A stretch of 53,653 nucleotides of DNA from an uncultured Lachnospiraceae bacterium (GCA_947626395.1 CANQRU010000022.1:1-53653), one strand, 5' to 3'. Counted from the first letter of the stretch, positions 16,584 through 25,455 are shown. Translations and numbers: made by a program. The notes: generated by a model from the letters alone, not told the origin.

Positions 16584-16612
16584 AGTATTGGAAACCGGTG
16601 AATTTCCGCCAA
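16584..16612 (-). promoter_or_regulatory. Weak leftward promoter candidate toward loaP
   Basis: TTGGCG, a 17-nt spacer and AATACT on the minus strand (each 4 of 6 to consensus). It would give basal EPS transcription in the current orientation. Low certainty. Confidence 0.35.
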
Positions 16613-16766
16613 AAAGCGGACTATGGATCGAAATTCTCAGATACTAATGAAATAGCAGAGAAAATATAAGTTTTCTGTATTATAAAGCTCTGTTAAGCAC
16701 GCCGAAGAACCCTCGAAAAATGGCAGGAATAAAGAAATTATTAAGATTTTCCCATCGGAAAAGGGC

Positions 16767-16795
16767 TTGAAATGTCGCAGAAAAAGTGTTATCAT
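16767..16795 (+). promoter_or_regulatory. Sigma-A promoter inside the invertible segment, facing away from loaP
   Basis: TTGAAA, a 17-nt spacer and TATCAT (5 of 6 in both boxes). Predicted transcription start about 16802, just before the right inverted repeat. In this orientation it reads toward the 3' end of rubrerythrin and has no gene to serve. Confidence 0.6.
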
Positions 16796-16811
16796 CACAG
16801 AGTACTTGAGA

Positions 16812-16840
16812 GCAACATTTTATCACAAAATGTTGCTCTC
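16812..16840 (-). repeat. Right inverted repeat of putative invertible segment
   Basis: Inverse complement of 16537-16565 with one mismatch. The local palindrome extends to 14-bp arms (16808-16821 and 16827-16840) around the 5-nt loop ATCAC. Confidence 0.85.
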
Positions 16841-17045
16841 ATTAATATTAAAATCCTAATGTCGCTGCCACCCGCTTTCTGCAGATTGACGCAATGCGGG
16901 CAGAGCGCCGATGACGCTCTGCCCGCATCCTCATTCTCTGATCACGTTCTGCTCTATATAGCTGCCTGCGCCGTTCTATAACTGTCAGAGGCCGGCCGAC
17001 ACTATCCGCTCAGGCCGCAGCCGTCCGCCCGCGGCACACCAATGA
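16841..17045. other. Intergenic spacer with a perfect 14-bp hairpin
   Basis: No gene seen. Positions 16894-16907 and 16915-16928 form a perfect 14-bp GC-rich stem (ATGCGGGCAGAGCG arm) with a 7-nt loop. There is no U-run on either side. It may still end rubrerythrin transcripts, or stop transcription from the opposing promoter. Confidence 0.6.
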
Positions 17046-17582
17046 TCAATAATTCTCCTTGCGGACCTCGAAATAGCTCTGCGGATGCGCGCACACCGGG
17101 CAGACCTCGGGGGCCTTCGTGCCGACGACGATATGGCCGCAGTTGCGGCACTCCCACACCTGGACGCCGCTCTTCTCAAACACCTGCTTCGTCTCCACAT
17201 TGTTCAGCAGGGCGCGATAGCGCTCCTCGTGGGACTTCTCGATGGCCGCCACGCCGCGGAATTTAATCGCCAGCTCCTTGAAGCCCTCTTCCTCAGCCTC
17301 GTCAGCCATGCGGGCGTACATATCGGTCCACTCGAAATTCTCGCCCTCGGCGGCGTGAAGCAGGTTCGTCGGCGTGTCGCCCAGCTCGCCCAGCTCCTTG
17401 AACCACAGCTTCGCGTGCTCCTTCTCATTGTCAGCCGTCTTTAAGAAAAGCTCGGCAATCTGCTCGTATCCGGCCTTCTTGGCTACAGACGCGAAATAAG
17501 TGTATTTGTTCCTGGCCTGGGACTCGCCGGCAAACGCCTCCCACAGGTTCTTCTCGGTCTTGGTTCCTGCATACTTGGACAT
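17046..17582 (-). CDS. rbr: Rubrerythrin
   Basis: 178-residue cytoplasmic peroxidase of anaerobes, reducing H2O2 through a di-iron centre. The ferritin-like domain shows [21 protein letters not shown] and [11 protein letters not shown] iron-ligand helices. The C-terminal rubredoxin domain has CRNCG and CPVC as the Fe(Cys)4 site. Start chosen at the ATG at 17582, which follows GGAGGATCAAAATT; an in-frame ATG 26 codons upstream lies on the promoter and is not the start. It has its own near-consensus promoter and an operator-like dyad. Probably monocistronic and peroxide- or iron-responsive, as PerR regulation is known for clostridial rubrerythrins. Confidence 0.96.
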   Translation of the reverse strand: MSKYAGTKTEKNLWEAFAGESQARNKYTYFASVAKKAGYEQIAELFLKTADNEKEHAKLWFKELGELGDTPTNLLHAAEGENFEWTDMYARMADEAEEEGFKELAIKFRGVAAIEKSHEERYRALLNNVETKQVFEKSGVQVWECRNCGHIVVGTKAPEVCPVCAHPQSYFEVRKENY

Positions 17583-17616
17583 AATTTTGATCCTCCTTAC
17601 ATGTGTAGATTTAATT

Positions 17617-17633
17617 TTAGTAACTATTCCTAA
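17617..17633. promoter_or_regulatory. Operator-like dyad at the rubrerythrin promoter
   Basis: TTAGTAACTATTCCTAA is an imperfect palindrome (TTAG.AA...TT.CTAA) overlapping and following the -10 box. PerR/Fur-type repressors bind AT-rich dyads in such positions. The match to a PerR box is partial. Confidence 0.4.
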
Positions 17634-17660
17634 TATAGCGCATATGATTGAAAATGTCAA
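17632..17660 (-). promoter_or_regulatory. Rubrerythrin promoter
   Basis: TTGACA, a 17-nt spacer and TATATT, the best consensus promoter in the window. Predicted start lies about 45 nt before the ATG, leaving a short leader with GGAGG. Confidence 0.75.
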
Positions 17661-17679
17661 TCTGTATCCGAAATATTTC

Positions 17680-20022
17680 TCACAACGTCATCAGCCTGCA
17701 CTCCGGCGCCGCCGCGCCGCTGACGCGGATCCCGCCATTTCTGTCAGCACGGATCTCCGTCATATGCCCTTCCAGCGTTTCTCCGCGGCTGATCCCATCG
17801 TCGTCGTACATTTCATAAACCGCCTCATCCTGAATGAAATGCAGCAACGTAAGCTTTGACGCGTCCACGCCGTCTGCATACTCCGCAGGCGCTGCCAGCG
17901 GAACCAGATGATCCGCGCGAACGAAGACCAGCACTTCATTGAGCGCTGCCTTCACGTAATGGTGTCCGGCCGGCAGGATCTCCGCGTCCATGTCGTCCGC
18001 GCTGCACAGCCGGTACATTTTCATCGTCTCCGGCAGGTAGACATAGCGTCCATCCGCATTCTGCCGGTAAATGGGCGCGATCATGAAGCTTTCGCCCACC
18101 ATCAGCTGATCCTCCACCTGTGCCGCCATTTCATCCTCCGGCCAGATGAACGCCAGCGGCATGAACATCATATCGCCGCCAAGCGCCGCCTTCATAAACT
18201 CGCTGTACAGATACGGCAGCAGCGCATAGCGCAGGCCGATGATATTGCGGAAACTCTCTTTATCGCCGAACTGATAGAATTCCTGCCGCCGGGTGCCGAT
18301 GGCCGAATGGTTCCGCATGAGCGGCGTGAAAATTCCCAGTTCCAGCCAGCGCAGCATCATATCTTCCGTCGTGTTGGAGCCGAAGCCGCCCAGATCCGCG
18401 CCGGTGTAAAGGAAGCCGCACATATTCAGCGACGGCAGCATCTGCAGATTCATCAGGATGTGGGACCACCAGGACTGATTGTCGCCCATCCAGATGCCGC
18501 CGTAGCGGTGCATACCGATGTAAGAGGAGCGGGAGAACAGAAGGACTCTCTTCTCCGGCGACAGCTGCGCAAACGCCTCTCCGGCGGCGCGGGTCATATT
18601 GTAGCCGTACAGGTTGTGGACGTGGTCGTGGCGGATCATTTTCCCACCGCAGTTGTGCCGGATCGTCCGGTAGTCCTCCGGCCGGGACGCCAGGTTCATG
18701 AGCTGCGCCTGCAGCGTGAGCAGCTGGCCGATATTCAGCTTGTCTTTGTCAAATTTCCTGACCTCACCGGCGATCTCCTCCAAGTGCTTTTCGGCGTAGA
18801 ACAGCGCCGGTTCGTTCATGTCGTTCCAGAAGCCGTCGATTCCGGCGTCCAGAAGCACCTTGTACCAATTGCCGAACCATTTCCTCGCCTCCGGATTGAG
18901 CATATCGGGGAAATGCACCCGGCCCGGCCAGACGCCGCCGACGAAATCATCGCCTTCCTCATTCTTGCAGAAATAGCCGTTCTTCACGCCTTCCTCGTAG
19001 ACCGGATAGCCGTCCTCGATCTTCACGCCGGCGTCGATGATGGGCACCAGATGGACGTGCTGCTCCTTCATTTCCTCCACGAAAGCCGGGAAATCCGGGA
19101 AACGTTCCTCGTTGACCGTGAAATCCTTGTAGCCCTCCATGTAGTCGATGTCCATGTAGACGCTGTCCAGCGGCACGCCGTTTTCACGGTGCTCGCGGAC
19201 CACCTCGCGCACGTCGTCGGCGCATTTGTAGCCCCAGCGGCTCTGGCCGTAGCCGAACGCCCACCTGGGAGGAATGTAACTCTGGCCGATGATGGAACGG
19301 AACTCCCGCACAATACTCAGCAGGCTGTCTCCTTCCAGGACGTAAAGCGTGAATCCGCCTTCGCTGACGGTGATCGTGAGACGGCGGCGGTCGGTGTAGC
19401 CGCAGTCGAAGGTGACTTTCTGGCTGGCGTCGAGGAAGATGGCGAAACGGCGGCGGTCAGTCAGCGCTGCTTTGGCGGCGGTCTGCGTCTCAGCCGCGGC
19501 TGCAGACTCGACGGCTGGGAATTCCGCCGGTGATGCTACCAGAGTAACGGATTCTGCGGCAACGGAAGCTGCCGATACTGCGGCCGCCGTGGTAGCCTTG
19601 GAAGCAACGCCAACCACCGGTGAACCCGGCGCGGGGCCGTCCACGATCAGGAAATTATGGGCGCCGTAGAGGGAGCGCTTCTCCTCTGTGTGGTTGGGAA
19701 CGTCGGAGCAGTTCGACTCGTAGATCCATCCCCGCTTGTTAATGCCGCGGATATTCTCGCCGAGACCATAGATGCGGTCGGCATCGGACAGTTCGCAGGT
19801 AAAAATGGCCGCCGGAGCTGCCGCACGCTGCGCGAGCACCGCTATAGCCGCGGCGTCCAGCCCTTCGGGAATCCATCCCATACCGTCCAGCGCCGCTGAA
19901 TTCTTATCCGTATTCGTCACCAGGCGAATGTGATCCTCAGTGAACGCTTCCGTCTCCACCGGGATCTGCGCCACTACCGCGTCCGTTTCGATCGGATCAC
20001 CAAATACGTATTTTCGAATCAT
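17680..20022 (-). CDS. GH31 family alpha-glucosidase
   Basis: 780 residues, cytoplasmic (no signal peptide). It hydrolyses alpha-glucosidic bonds of maltodextrin-like or isomaltose-like substrates. The N-terminal beta-sandwich carries [14 protein letters not shown]. The catalytic nucleophile is D401 in WNDMNEP and the acid/base is D543 in GADLGGFG. An Ala/Ser/Thr/Glu-rich stretch at about residues 131-184 interrupts the N-terminal domain between SPVVGV and [11 protein letters not shown] and has no counterpart in typical family members. ATG preceded by GGAGG. It follows the HAD gene by 37 nt, probably in one operon with it and the debranching enzyme. Exact substrate (glucose, xylose or galactose linkages) is uncertain. 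Confidence 0.9.
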   Translation of the reverse strand: MIRKYVFGDPIETDAVVAQIPVETEAFTEDHIRLVTNTDKNSAALDGMGWIPEGLDAAAIAVLAQRAAAPAAIFTCELSDADRIYGLGENIRGINKRGWIYESNCSDVPNHTEEKRSLYGAHNFLIVDGPAPGSPVVGVASKATTAAAVSAASVAAESVTLVASPAEFPAVESAAAAETQTAAKAALTDRRRFAIFLDASQKVTFDCGYTDRRRLTITVSEGGFTLYVLEGDSLLSIVREFRSIIGQSYIPPRWAFGYGQSRWGYKCADDVREVVREHRENGVPLDSVYMDIDYMEGYKDFTVNEERFPDFPAFVEEMKEQHVHLVPIIDAGVKIEDGYPVYEEGVKNGYFCKNEEGDDFVGGVWPGRVHFPDMLNPEARKWFGNWYKVLLDAGIDGFWNDMNEPALFYAEKHLEEIAGEVRKFDKDKLNIGQLLTLQAQLMNLASRPEDYRTIRHNCGGKMIRHDHVHNLYGYNMTRAAGEAFAQLSPEKRVLLFSRSSYIGMHRYGGIWMGDNQSWWSHILMNLQMLPSLNMCGFLYTGADLGGFGSNTTEDMMLRWLELGIFTPLMRNHSAIGTRRQEFYQFGDKESFRNIIGLRYALLPYLYSEFMKAALGGDMMFMPLAFIWPEDEMAAQVEDQLMVGESFMIAPIYRQNADGRYVYLPETMKMYRLCSADDMDAEILPAGHHYVKAALNEVLVFVRADHLVPLAAPAEYADGVDASKLTLLHFIQDEAVYEMYDDDGISRGETLEGHMTEIRADRNGGIRVSGAAAPECRLMTL

Positions 20023-20059
20023 GATTTTCCTCCATTATGATGATTTTATGAAATTACGC

Positions 20060-20965
20060 TCATACGAGCGGAACTTTTCTTTCTGTATGACCGGTATCGG
20101 TGCACCGGACAGGAATACTCTCGCTATCGGCTCCGCCTCCTTTGAAATGACTCGCACAGAAGCCTTCTCCAGGGGCAGACATATCGCCGCCGCTGTCCTG
20201 CCCTCTGCGGCGCATTGACGCATGTTTATGCCTCACCAGGAACCCGTCCATCCCGGCATTCCGCGCGCCTTCCACATCGCAGACCGCGTCGTCCCCGCTC
20301 ATCAGGCACCGCGGCGGATCCAGTCCGTACGTATCGATCAGGTGCTGGTAGAACCGCCGGTCCGGCTTCTTAAAATATACGTCCGACGACATCAGAATGC
20401 CGTCAAAATACGGCTCCAGCCCGAAGATTCGGAGTTCATTTTCTGTAAATACCCGCTGGGCGTTAGTCAGCAGGTAGACGCGGGCGCCATTTTCGCGAAG
20501 CCGGCGCAGGCGCTCCTTCACCCGCGGGAACAGACGGATATAAACAGTCGTGACGATGCGGAATATCCGGCAGGTCCACAGTACCAGTTCCTCATCCGGA
20601 CAGACGCCTTTATCCGCGTACAAACGGCGGAATACCGCCTCGATGCGGATCTCGGAGGTATCGGTTTCCCGGAAGACTTTTCCGGCTGATCCCCGCCGCT
20701 GCGTTATTTCCCCGGCCGCCTGCGCGCTGATAAATCTCGACCGCACTCCTCCGCTGTGCTCCGCCCAGGATGCGTCCAGCGCCTCGCAAACCGCCGTAAC
20801 GTACGCCTCCCGCAGTTCTTCCGCCCCATAATCCGCGCCGTGATACCAGTAGAGCAGCGCCATTTTCTCCCACACGTTTATGTCTTCCTCATCGGTGCGG
20901 ATATCGATCAGCGTTCCGTACAGATCAAATATGTAATTATCGTAGTGCAGTTTTGTTTCACGCAT
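20060..20965 (-). CDS. HAD superfamily hydrolase
   Basis: 301-residue predicted phosphatase of the haloacid dehalogenase type. Motif I is FDLYGTL with nucleophile D14, motif II YLLTNAQ, motif III lysine in FKKPDRRFY, motif IV GDDAVCDVEGARNAGM. A helical cap lies between motifs I and II and carries a charged insert around residues 85-110. The last 55 residues after DGFLVRHKH are Gly/Ser/Arg-rich and outside the normal fold, which would end near residue 245. Lies between the debranching enzyme (111 nt) and GH31 (37 nt), suggesting a sugar-phosphate substrate from glucan breakdown; that is inference. Confidence 0.85.
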   Translation of the reverse strand: MRETKLHYDNYIFDLYGTLIDIRTDEEDINVWEKMALLYWYHGADYGAEELREAYVTAVCEALDASWAEHSGGVRSRFISAQAAGEITQRRGSAGKVFRETDTSEIRIEAVFRRLYADKGVCPDEELVLWTCRIFRIVTTVYIRLFPRVKERLRRLRENGARVYLLTNAQRVFTENELRIFGLEPYFDGILMSSDVYFKKPDRRFYQHLIDTYGLDPPRCLMSGDDAVCDVEGARNAGMDGFLVRHKHASMRRRGQDSGGDMSAPGEGFCASHFKGGGADSESIPVRCTDTGHTERKVPLV

Positions 20966-21076
20966 ATACGGTCTCCACGATTACGTCAGCGGCATCCGCA
21001 CGCTCGCTCTCACCATGTTCTTCATGCTTACCGCAGCCGCTCCCTCATGGCTCATGCCGGCATACCGCCGCGCTTC

Positions 21077-23440
21077 CTACAAGAATTCCTCGCTCTCCAC
21101 AACTTCATATACCCGCAGGATCTCTCCCACGCTCCACGCCTGCGCGAAGCACCCTCTGGAAAATGCAGGCCGCCCGCCGTCATAGATCTCCGGCAGCTGA
21201 CCGATGCAGCCTTCCCGCATGGCGCTCTCCAAAACCGAAAGCTGCCGCTGCACGGTCTGAACCGCGTCTTTTTCATAGTTTCTGCTCTTCAAATAAGCCA
21301 GGTAATACGCCCCCAACGGGAACACCCACACAGTCCCCTGGTGATACGCCAGATCCCGCGCCCGCAGTTCCCCGCCGTAGGTTCCGTGGAATTCCGGGTC
21401 GTCCATGGCAAGCGTCCGCAGGCCGTAAGGCGTGTACAGCTTCTCGTAGACCGCGTCCACGATTCGCCGCTCCTGCTGCCGGTCCAGCATGGAAAATGGC
21501 ATCGAGACCGCCCAGATCTGGTTGCAGCGGAACTGTTCGTCCGCCTTCGTGCCGGACAGCACATCCTTAAGCCATCCCTTATCTTCCATCCAGAATTTGT
21601 TCAGGAAACTCTCCTTCGTCAGTTCCGCCAGAAACCCGCAGCAGCGCCCGAATGCGGCCGGCTGACTGGCCGGCGGCCAACCGGCGGCAGCAGCCACATC
21701 GTGTTCGCCTGATGATCCGTTCTTGCCCGGCAGTTTGACCTCTCCTGTCACATTCTTTCCGTCCAACGAGTCGCTTCCATCTGGCACTCTGATCTCTCTT
21801 GCCACATTCTTTCCGCCGGATAAGCCGCTTCTCCCCGGCACTCCAGCCTTCGCCGCCCCGGCCGTCGCCGTATCATCCTCAAGGATCTCCGTCTCCCCGA
21901 AATACGGCCCGCTTCCCAGCTTCTCCATCACCTTCAGCGCGTTATACCAGTAAGCGTTGATCTCCACCGGTTTCCCATGCCGCGGCGTAGGCAGATGATC
22001 GCCGATGCGCACATCCATCCAGGTCACCTGGTCGTACTCCTGCCCCGCCTGGATTAATCCGTCTTCGTCCATGCGGATCCCGTAATCGGTTCCGTCCCGG
22101 TACGCCTCGATAATCTGCGCCATCACCGGCCACATTTCCCGCACGAAATCCATATCGCAAGTCCGCGTCACATACGCGAAGACGCTATTGATAAATAAAA
22201 GCGCCGCGTCGGCAGTATTGTACCGCGGCTCCACGCCGCCTTCCGGGAACAGGTTCGGCATCAGGCCCTTCCGGCAGTACGCCGCGAACGTCCGCAGGAT
22301 GCTCTTAGCCGTATCATACTGCCCGGTGCTCATACAGCAGCCTTCCAGCGCGATCATCGTATCCCGGCCCCAGTCCTCGAAGAACGGATACCCGGCCAGG
22401 ATCGTCTGCCCGCCGGTCGATTCCCGTTCGGAAATGAACTGATTCGCACCGGCCGCCAGCTGCCGCGCCGCGTCGGAGACCATCGCCGCGTCTCCGCGCA
22501 GAGACTCCCGGTATTCCGTCAGTTCATCAAATACCTGCCCTGCTGTTTCCGGGAAATCTTCTTCCGTATTGAAAAGGATCTCCAGCACGGTACTTTCGTG
22601 GGCCGGAACCGTCTTCGTGATCTCGCAGAGAACGCAGGTCCGGCCGACGCTGTCGCGGCCGTCGCAGGCGTCATAAGCGTAGTACGCGCCATCGCAAAAC
22701 CGCGGCGTAACCATTTCCGTCTGCCCGTTCGTCCGCAGGTACAGATGCAGCCCGTTCGCGGTGATCTCATATATTTCGTCAGCCTCTGCATATCCTCTGC
22801 CGCATTCTGCAGGCACGCGCTTCTCTGCCTCTAACGCGTTCTTCTCATCCGCCGCCGCACCCTTTCCGCCGCACCGCCTTATCGCAAATACCGGCGCACC
22901 CTTTAGCGTCTGCCCCTTCGGCACAAACTGCATATGAGGCGTTACTGTCAGTCTGATGTCAGCGTCCGTCCGATTATCCACCCGATACTGGACTGCCGCC
23001 AGATTCTTCCCCTGGGCCAGGGCCACCCGCTTCACGACTTCCACGCCGCCCGCCTGAAACGTCCACTCCGGATAATCTTCATATACAAAACTGTTCAGAT
23101 ACAGATAGCCGTTCTCATTCTGCGCCGCATCCGTGAATTCCTGCGAAGACAGATATATGCGGCCGGGATTCTGATCCCCCACAGGCATCGCGGCGCCCGC
23201 AGCCATCTTTTCCATCGCCGCCGCGTCTCCCGTCTCCAGCCGTTCCTCCAGCCGGTTTACCATATTGTACCGCAGATTCGGCGCTCTCAGACTGGCCATC
23301 AGCAGCGCCTGGTCATTTCTTGTATTGGAATTAATCATGGACGCGCTGGAAAAACCGCCGAGCCCATTGGTCAGCAGATATACATTTTCCTGCCCCCGTT
23401 CCCGCGTCGCCCAGTCCTGCCTGCCATATACAAATCTCAT
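21077..23440 (-). CDS. GDE-type glycogen debranching enzyme (amylo-alpha-1,6-glucosidase)
   Basis: 787 residues. The N-terminal domain (NVYLLTNGLGGFSSAS, NTRNDQALL) and the C-terminal (alpha/alpha)6 GDE_C domain with GYPFFEDWGRDTMIALEG are characteristic. It removes alpha-1,6 branch glucose from glycogen or limit dextrin in the cytoplasm. An insert at about residues 520-590, rich in Gly/Ser/Ala/Lys with two LDGKNV/LSGGKNV-like repeats, splits the C-terminal domain between FGETEI and FGRCCGFLAELTKES. GGGGAG lies before the ATG. It is divergent from a LacI-type regulator and heads a likely three-gene operon with the HAD and GH31 genes. Confidence 0.88.
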   Translation of the reverse strand: MRFVYGRQDWATRERGQENVYLLTNGLGGFSSASMINSNTRNDQALLMASLRAPNLRYNMVNRLEERLETGDAAAMEKMAAGAAMPVGDQNPGRIYLSSQEFTDAAQNENGYLYLNSFVYEDYPEWTFQAGGVEVVKRVALAQGKNLAAVQYRVDNRTDADIRLTVTPHMQFVPKGQTLKGAPVFAIRRCGGKGAAADEKNALEAEKRVPAECGRGYAEADEIYEITANGLHLYLRTNGQTEMVTPRFCDGAYYAYDACDGRDSVGRTCVLCEITKTVPAHESTVLEILFNTEEDFPETAGQVFDELTEYRESLRGDAAMVSDAARQLAAGANQFISERESTGGQTILAGYPFFEDWGRDTMIALEGCCMSTGQYDTAKSILRTFAAYCRKGLMPNLFPEGGVEPRYNTADAALLFINSVFAYVTRTCDMDFVREMWPVMAQIIEAYRDGTDYGIRMDEDGLIQAGQEYDQVTWMDVRIGDHLPTPRHGKPVEINAYWYNALKVMEKLGSGPYFGETEILEDDTATAGAAKAGVPGRSGLSGGKNVAREIRVPDGSDSLDGKNVTGEVKLPGKNGSSGEHDVAAAAGWPPASQPAAFGRCCGFLAELTKESFLNKFWMEDKGWLKDVLSGTKADEQFRCNQIWAVSMPFSMLDRQQERRIVDAVYEKLYTPYGLRTLAMDDPEFHGTYGGELRARDLAYHQGTVWVFPLGAYYLAYLKSRNYEKDAVQTVQRQLSVLESAMREGCIGQLPEIYDGGRPAFSRGCFAQAWSVGEILRVYEVVESEEFL

Positions 23441-23502
23441 CTCCGCACTCCCCGCCTTCGGTTCTTATATCCTGCTGTTTTCGTTTGGTTTCCGTCTATT
23501 CT

Positions 23503-23532
23503 ATTACTACCTTTTTATCGGCTGATTGTCAA
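23503..23532 (-). promoter_or_regulatory. Promoter candidate for the debranching-enzyme operon
   Basis: Perfect TTGACA at 23527-23532 on the minus strand, with AGTAAT 18 nt away as the -10 (4 of 6). Divergent from the lacI-type promoter 50 bp away, so both may share an operator. Confidence 0.4.
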
Positions 23533-23571
23533 TATCTTTTTCGAAGACCGGCCAAATCCTTCTGTTTATTC

Positions 23572-23586
23572 TGCAAATGCTTGCTT
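23572..23586. promoter_or_regulatory. Possible LacI-family operator
   Basis: TGCAAATGCTTGC has GCAA/TTGC arms like LacI/GalR-type operators and overlaps the -35 box of the regulator gene promoter, fitting autoregulation. Imperfect, so tentative. Confidence 0.3.
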
Positions 23587-23609
23587 TTTTCCCGATAGTT
23601 TTATATACT
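23581..23609 (+). promoter_or_regulatory. Promoter of the LacI-family regulator gene
   Basis: TTGCTT, a 17-nt spacer and TATACT. Predicted start about 45 nt before the ATG. Confidence 0.6.
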
Positions 23610-23660
23610 TTTATTATGAAATAAGCGAAATGCGGCCAGGCTGAAGCAGGAGTGATGAAT

Positions 23661-24692
23661 ATGCCTACGATCAATGATATTGCGGACAAATTGGGGATTT
23701 CCAAGGGGACGGTCTCAAAGGCCCTGAACGGCGCCAACGACGTCAGCGAAACTCTGCGAAAAAAAGTTCTCGAAACTGCCGTCGAGATCGGCTATGCGAG
23801 AAACCGCGCGCGGAAACATACCGCGAACCGGCTCTGTGTGATCGTGGAAAATATTCACCACGAGGATCCGGGCGATTTCGGTTACGCCATCGTGATGGGA
23901 TTTAAGAAGCTGGCCATTCCGGCCGGCTGGGAAGTGGATGTGGTCTCGGTCACGGAAGAACTGCAGAAGAGCATCTCCTACGACGCGTTTATGCTGTCCC
24001 GCGAATATAAAGGCGCGTTCATCATCGGCATGTCGCTTCTGGATCCGTGGATGGAAGAGCTGAAGACCGCGCGGACGCCCGCGGTGCTTTACGACAACTA
24101 TATCCCGGAGAACCCGCGGGTCTGCTATATCGGCGTGGATAATTCCGAAGCGTTTCTGATAACCATACGGCATCTGACAAAGCTTGGACATACCCAGATC
24201 GGATATCTGGGCGGCGATATGGATTCCTTCGTGTCCCGCAGGCGCCATGACGCATTCCTTGATGCTATGGACGTCCATGGCCTGACTGTAGACAAGAAGC
24301 GTATCGGCTGCTCCTATTTCATTACGGAACTGACGCAGAAATACCTTCCCAGGCTTCTGTCCAGCCATGTGACCGCGATCGTGTGCGGCACGGATCTGCT
24401 GGCGCAGGCCGTGATCGTCGGCTGTATGGACATGGGTTACCGGGTGCCGGAAGACGTAAGCATCGTCGGCTTCGACGACGCTCCGTTCGCAGCCTATACC
24501 AGTCCCGCTCTTACCACGATCCGCCAGAATCAGGAGGCCCTTGGCAACTGCGGCTTTTACGCGCTGAACAGCCTGATCAACCAGACCTATATCGGAACGC
24601 TTCTGCTGCGCGCGGAACTGATCGACCGGGCAAGTACCGGAAAAGTGCGCCGCAAGAAGAAGCTTGCGCCGCCGCGGAAGCTGCCGTCGTAG
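23661..24692 (+). CDS. LacI/GalR-family transcriptional regulator
   Basis: About 343 residues. The N-terminal helix-turn-helix is TINDIADKLGISKGTVSKALNG, followed by the hinge and a periplasmic-binding-like effector domain (GVDNSEAF, IGYLGG, GFDDAPFAAYTSPALTTI near the C-terminus). It is likely to bind an alpha-glucoside and control the divergent debranching enzyme/HAD/GH31 operon. I chose the ATG at 23661, 8 nt after AGGAG; GTG and ATG codons 6-9 nt earlier lie too close to that site. The C-terminus is basic (RRKKKLAPPRKLPS) and ends within a 15-bp tandem repeat that continues past the stop. Confidence 0.92.
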   Translation: MPTINDIADKLGISKGTVSKALNGANDVSETLRKKVLETAVEIGYARNRARKHTANRLCVIVENIHHEDPGDFGYAIVMGFKKLAIPAGWEVDVVSVTEELQKSISYDAFMLSREYKGAFIIGMSLLDPWMEELKTARTPAVLYDNYIPENPRVCYIGVDNSEAFLITIRHLTKLGHTQIGYLGGDMDSFVSRRRHDAFLDAMDVHGLTVDKKRIGCSYFITELTQKYLPRLLSSHVTAIVCGTDLLAQAVIVGCMDMGYRVPEDVSIVGFDDAPFAAYTSPALTTIRQNQEALGNCGFYALNSLINQTYIGTLLLRAELIDRASTGKVRRKKKLAPPRKLPS

Positions 24693-24721
24693 AAGCTGTT
24701 GTCATAGAAGCTGTCGTCGCA
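24677..24721 (+). repeat. Three 15-bp tandem repeats at the regulator stop codon
   Basis: Units GAAGCTGCCGTCGTA, GAAGCTGTTGTCATA and GAAGCTGTCGTCGCA. The regulator stop codon straddles units 1 and 2. Lies between two convergent genes; no terminator hairpin is seen there. Confidence 0.75.
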
Positions 24722-24723
24722 GG

Positions 24724-25296
24724 TCAGACGCCGGTCAGCCGACGCTTCTGCCCCGTTTTTTCAATATCGCCGAATACCAGTTTCAGAAGCAGCTCATATT
24801 CCTGATAAAACGGAAAACCCTTAAAGTCCGCGAAACTGTCGAACACACTCCTGTAATACCAGGCGTGCATGGCCTTTTCCTTCTGGCGGAACTTCTGCCA
24901 GATCACGTCTCCCATGGCCAGATAATCCTCCGCGGTACTGCGCAGGTTACTGAGCTTGTCCGCGAACGTGATCCGCTTCTCCTCCCGTACCGCCGTCCGC
25001 AGCCGGTCGATCGTCGCCTGTTTGCGTTCGATCCAGGTCTTCGTCTTATCTTCGCTCTCAGCCAGGACAAGATCCGCTACCGTCCGTCCAAATTCATCGA
25101 GCAGCTGTTCATAGGTGATCCCGGCGTCCTCGATCACATCATGCAGATACGCTGCGGCGATCTCTTCCGGAGCGCCGCCCATGGCCGCAACGATAGCGGC
25201 CACCTCTTTCGGATGGACAATATAGGGCATATTGCTCCCTTTTCGAAAAGCGCCTTCATGGGCTTTCGCGGCATACGACGCGGCTTTCTGGATCAT
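24724..25296 (-). CDS. HD-domain phosphohydrolase, SpoT/MESH1-like
   Basis: 190 residues consisting of an HD hydrolase domain alone: H13 (AAKAHEG), HPKE near 28, H52-D53 with E56-D57 (YLHDVIEDAG), and D113 in FADKLSNLRS. This is the arrangement of the (p)ppGpp hydrolase half of RelA/SpoT and of small alarmone hydrolases. No synthetase, TGS or ACT domain is present, so it may degrade alarmones or another nucleotide. GAGAGG precedes the ATG. Convergent with the LacI-type gene, whose 3' end lies 31 nt away. Confidence 0.85.
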   Translation of the reverse strand: MIQKAASYAAKAHEGAFRKGSNMPYIVHPKEVAAIVAAMGGAPEEIAAAYLHDVIEDAGITYEQLLDEFGRTVADLVLAESEDKTKTWIERKQATIDRLRTAVREEKRITFADKLSNLRSTAEDYLAMGDVIWQKFRQKEKAMHAWYYRSVFDSFADFKGFPFYQEYELLLKLVFGDIEKTGQKRRLTGV

Positions 25297-25332
25297 TTCC
25301 GGCCTCTCTTTCTATATTTTTTGAAGTAGAAC

Positions 25333-25361
25333 TTGTAAGATTCCTGTTTTTCTGGTATGCT
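25333..25361 (+). promoter_or_regulatory. Promoter of the membrane-anchored protein gene
   Basis: TTGTAA, a 17-nt spacer and TATGCT, with a leader of about 85 nt before the ATG at 25456. Confidence 0.6.
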
Positions 25362-25455
25362 AGGGATACGGTTTCTCTGTAACCGGCGCGGAACATTCCG
25401 ACGCGTCTGCACAGATGCCGGATTCACATGTATTACAAACCAGCGGAGGGATTTT

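Larger units (their letters stand above)
16566..16811. other. Putative invertible promoter segment (246 bp)
   Basis: AT-rich stretch enclosed by the 29-bp inverted repeats, with no gene. A good sigma-A promoter near the right repeat points right, away from loaP. A weaker leftward candidate lies near the left repeat. Inversion would place the good promoter just before the left repeat and aim it at loaP with a leader of about 300 nt. No recombinase is encoded in the window. Confidence 0.6.

Noticed and set aside
16537-16840. MITE-like mobile element
   Set aside because: The inverted repeats could be read as MITE ends, but I find no target duplication outside them, and the promoter placement next to one repeat upstream of loaP fits an invertible segment better. 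Not fully excluded.
16894-16928. Intrinsic terminator of rubrerythrin
   Set aside because: Perfect 14-bp stem but no U-run on either side, so listed only as a hairpin.
17583-17660. Longer rubrerythrin with 26 extra N-terminal residues
   Set aside because: The extra codons lie on the promoter and operator; the ATG at 17582 has the ribosome site and the usual rubrerythrin N-terminus.
17908-19533. 541-codon open frame on the plus strand opposite the GH31 gene
   Set aside because: GC-rich antisense shadow: composition is His/Arg/Val-rich without domain logic, and the minus strand encodes an unmistakable GH31 enzyme with both catalytic aspartates.
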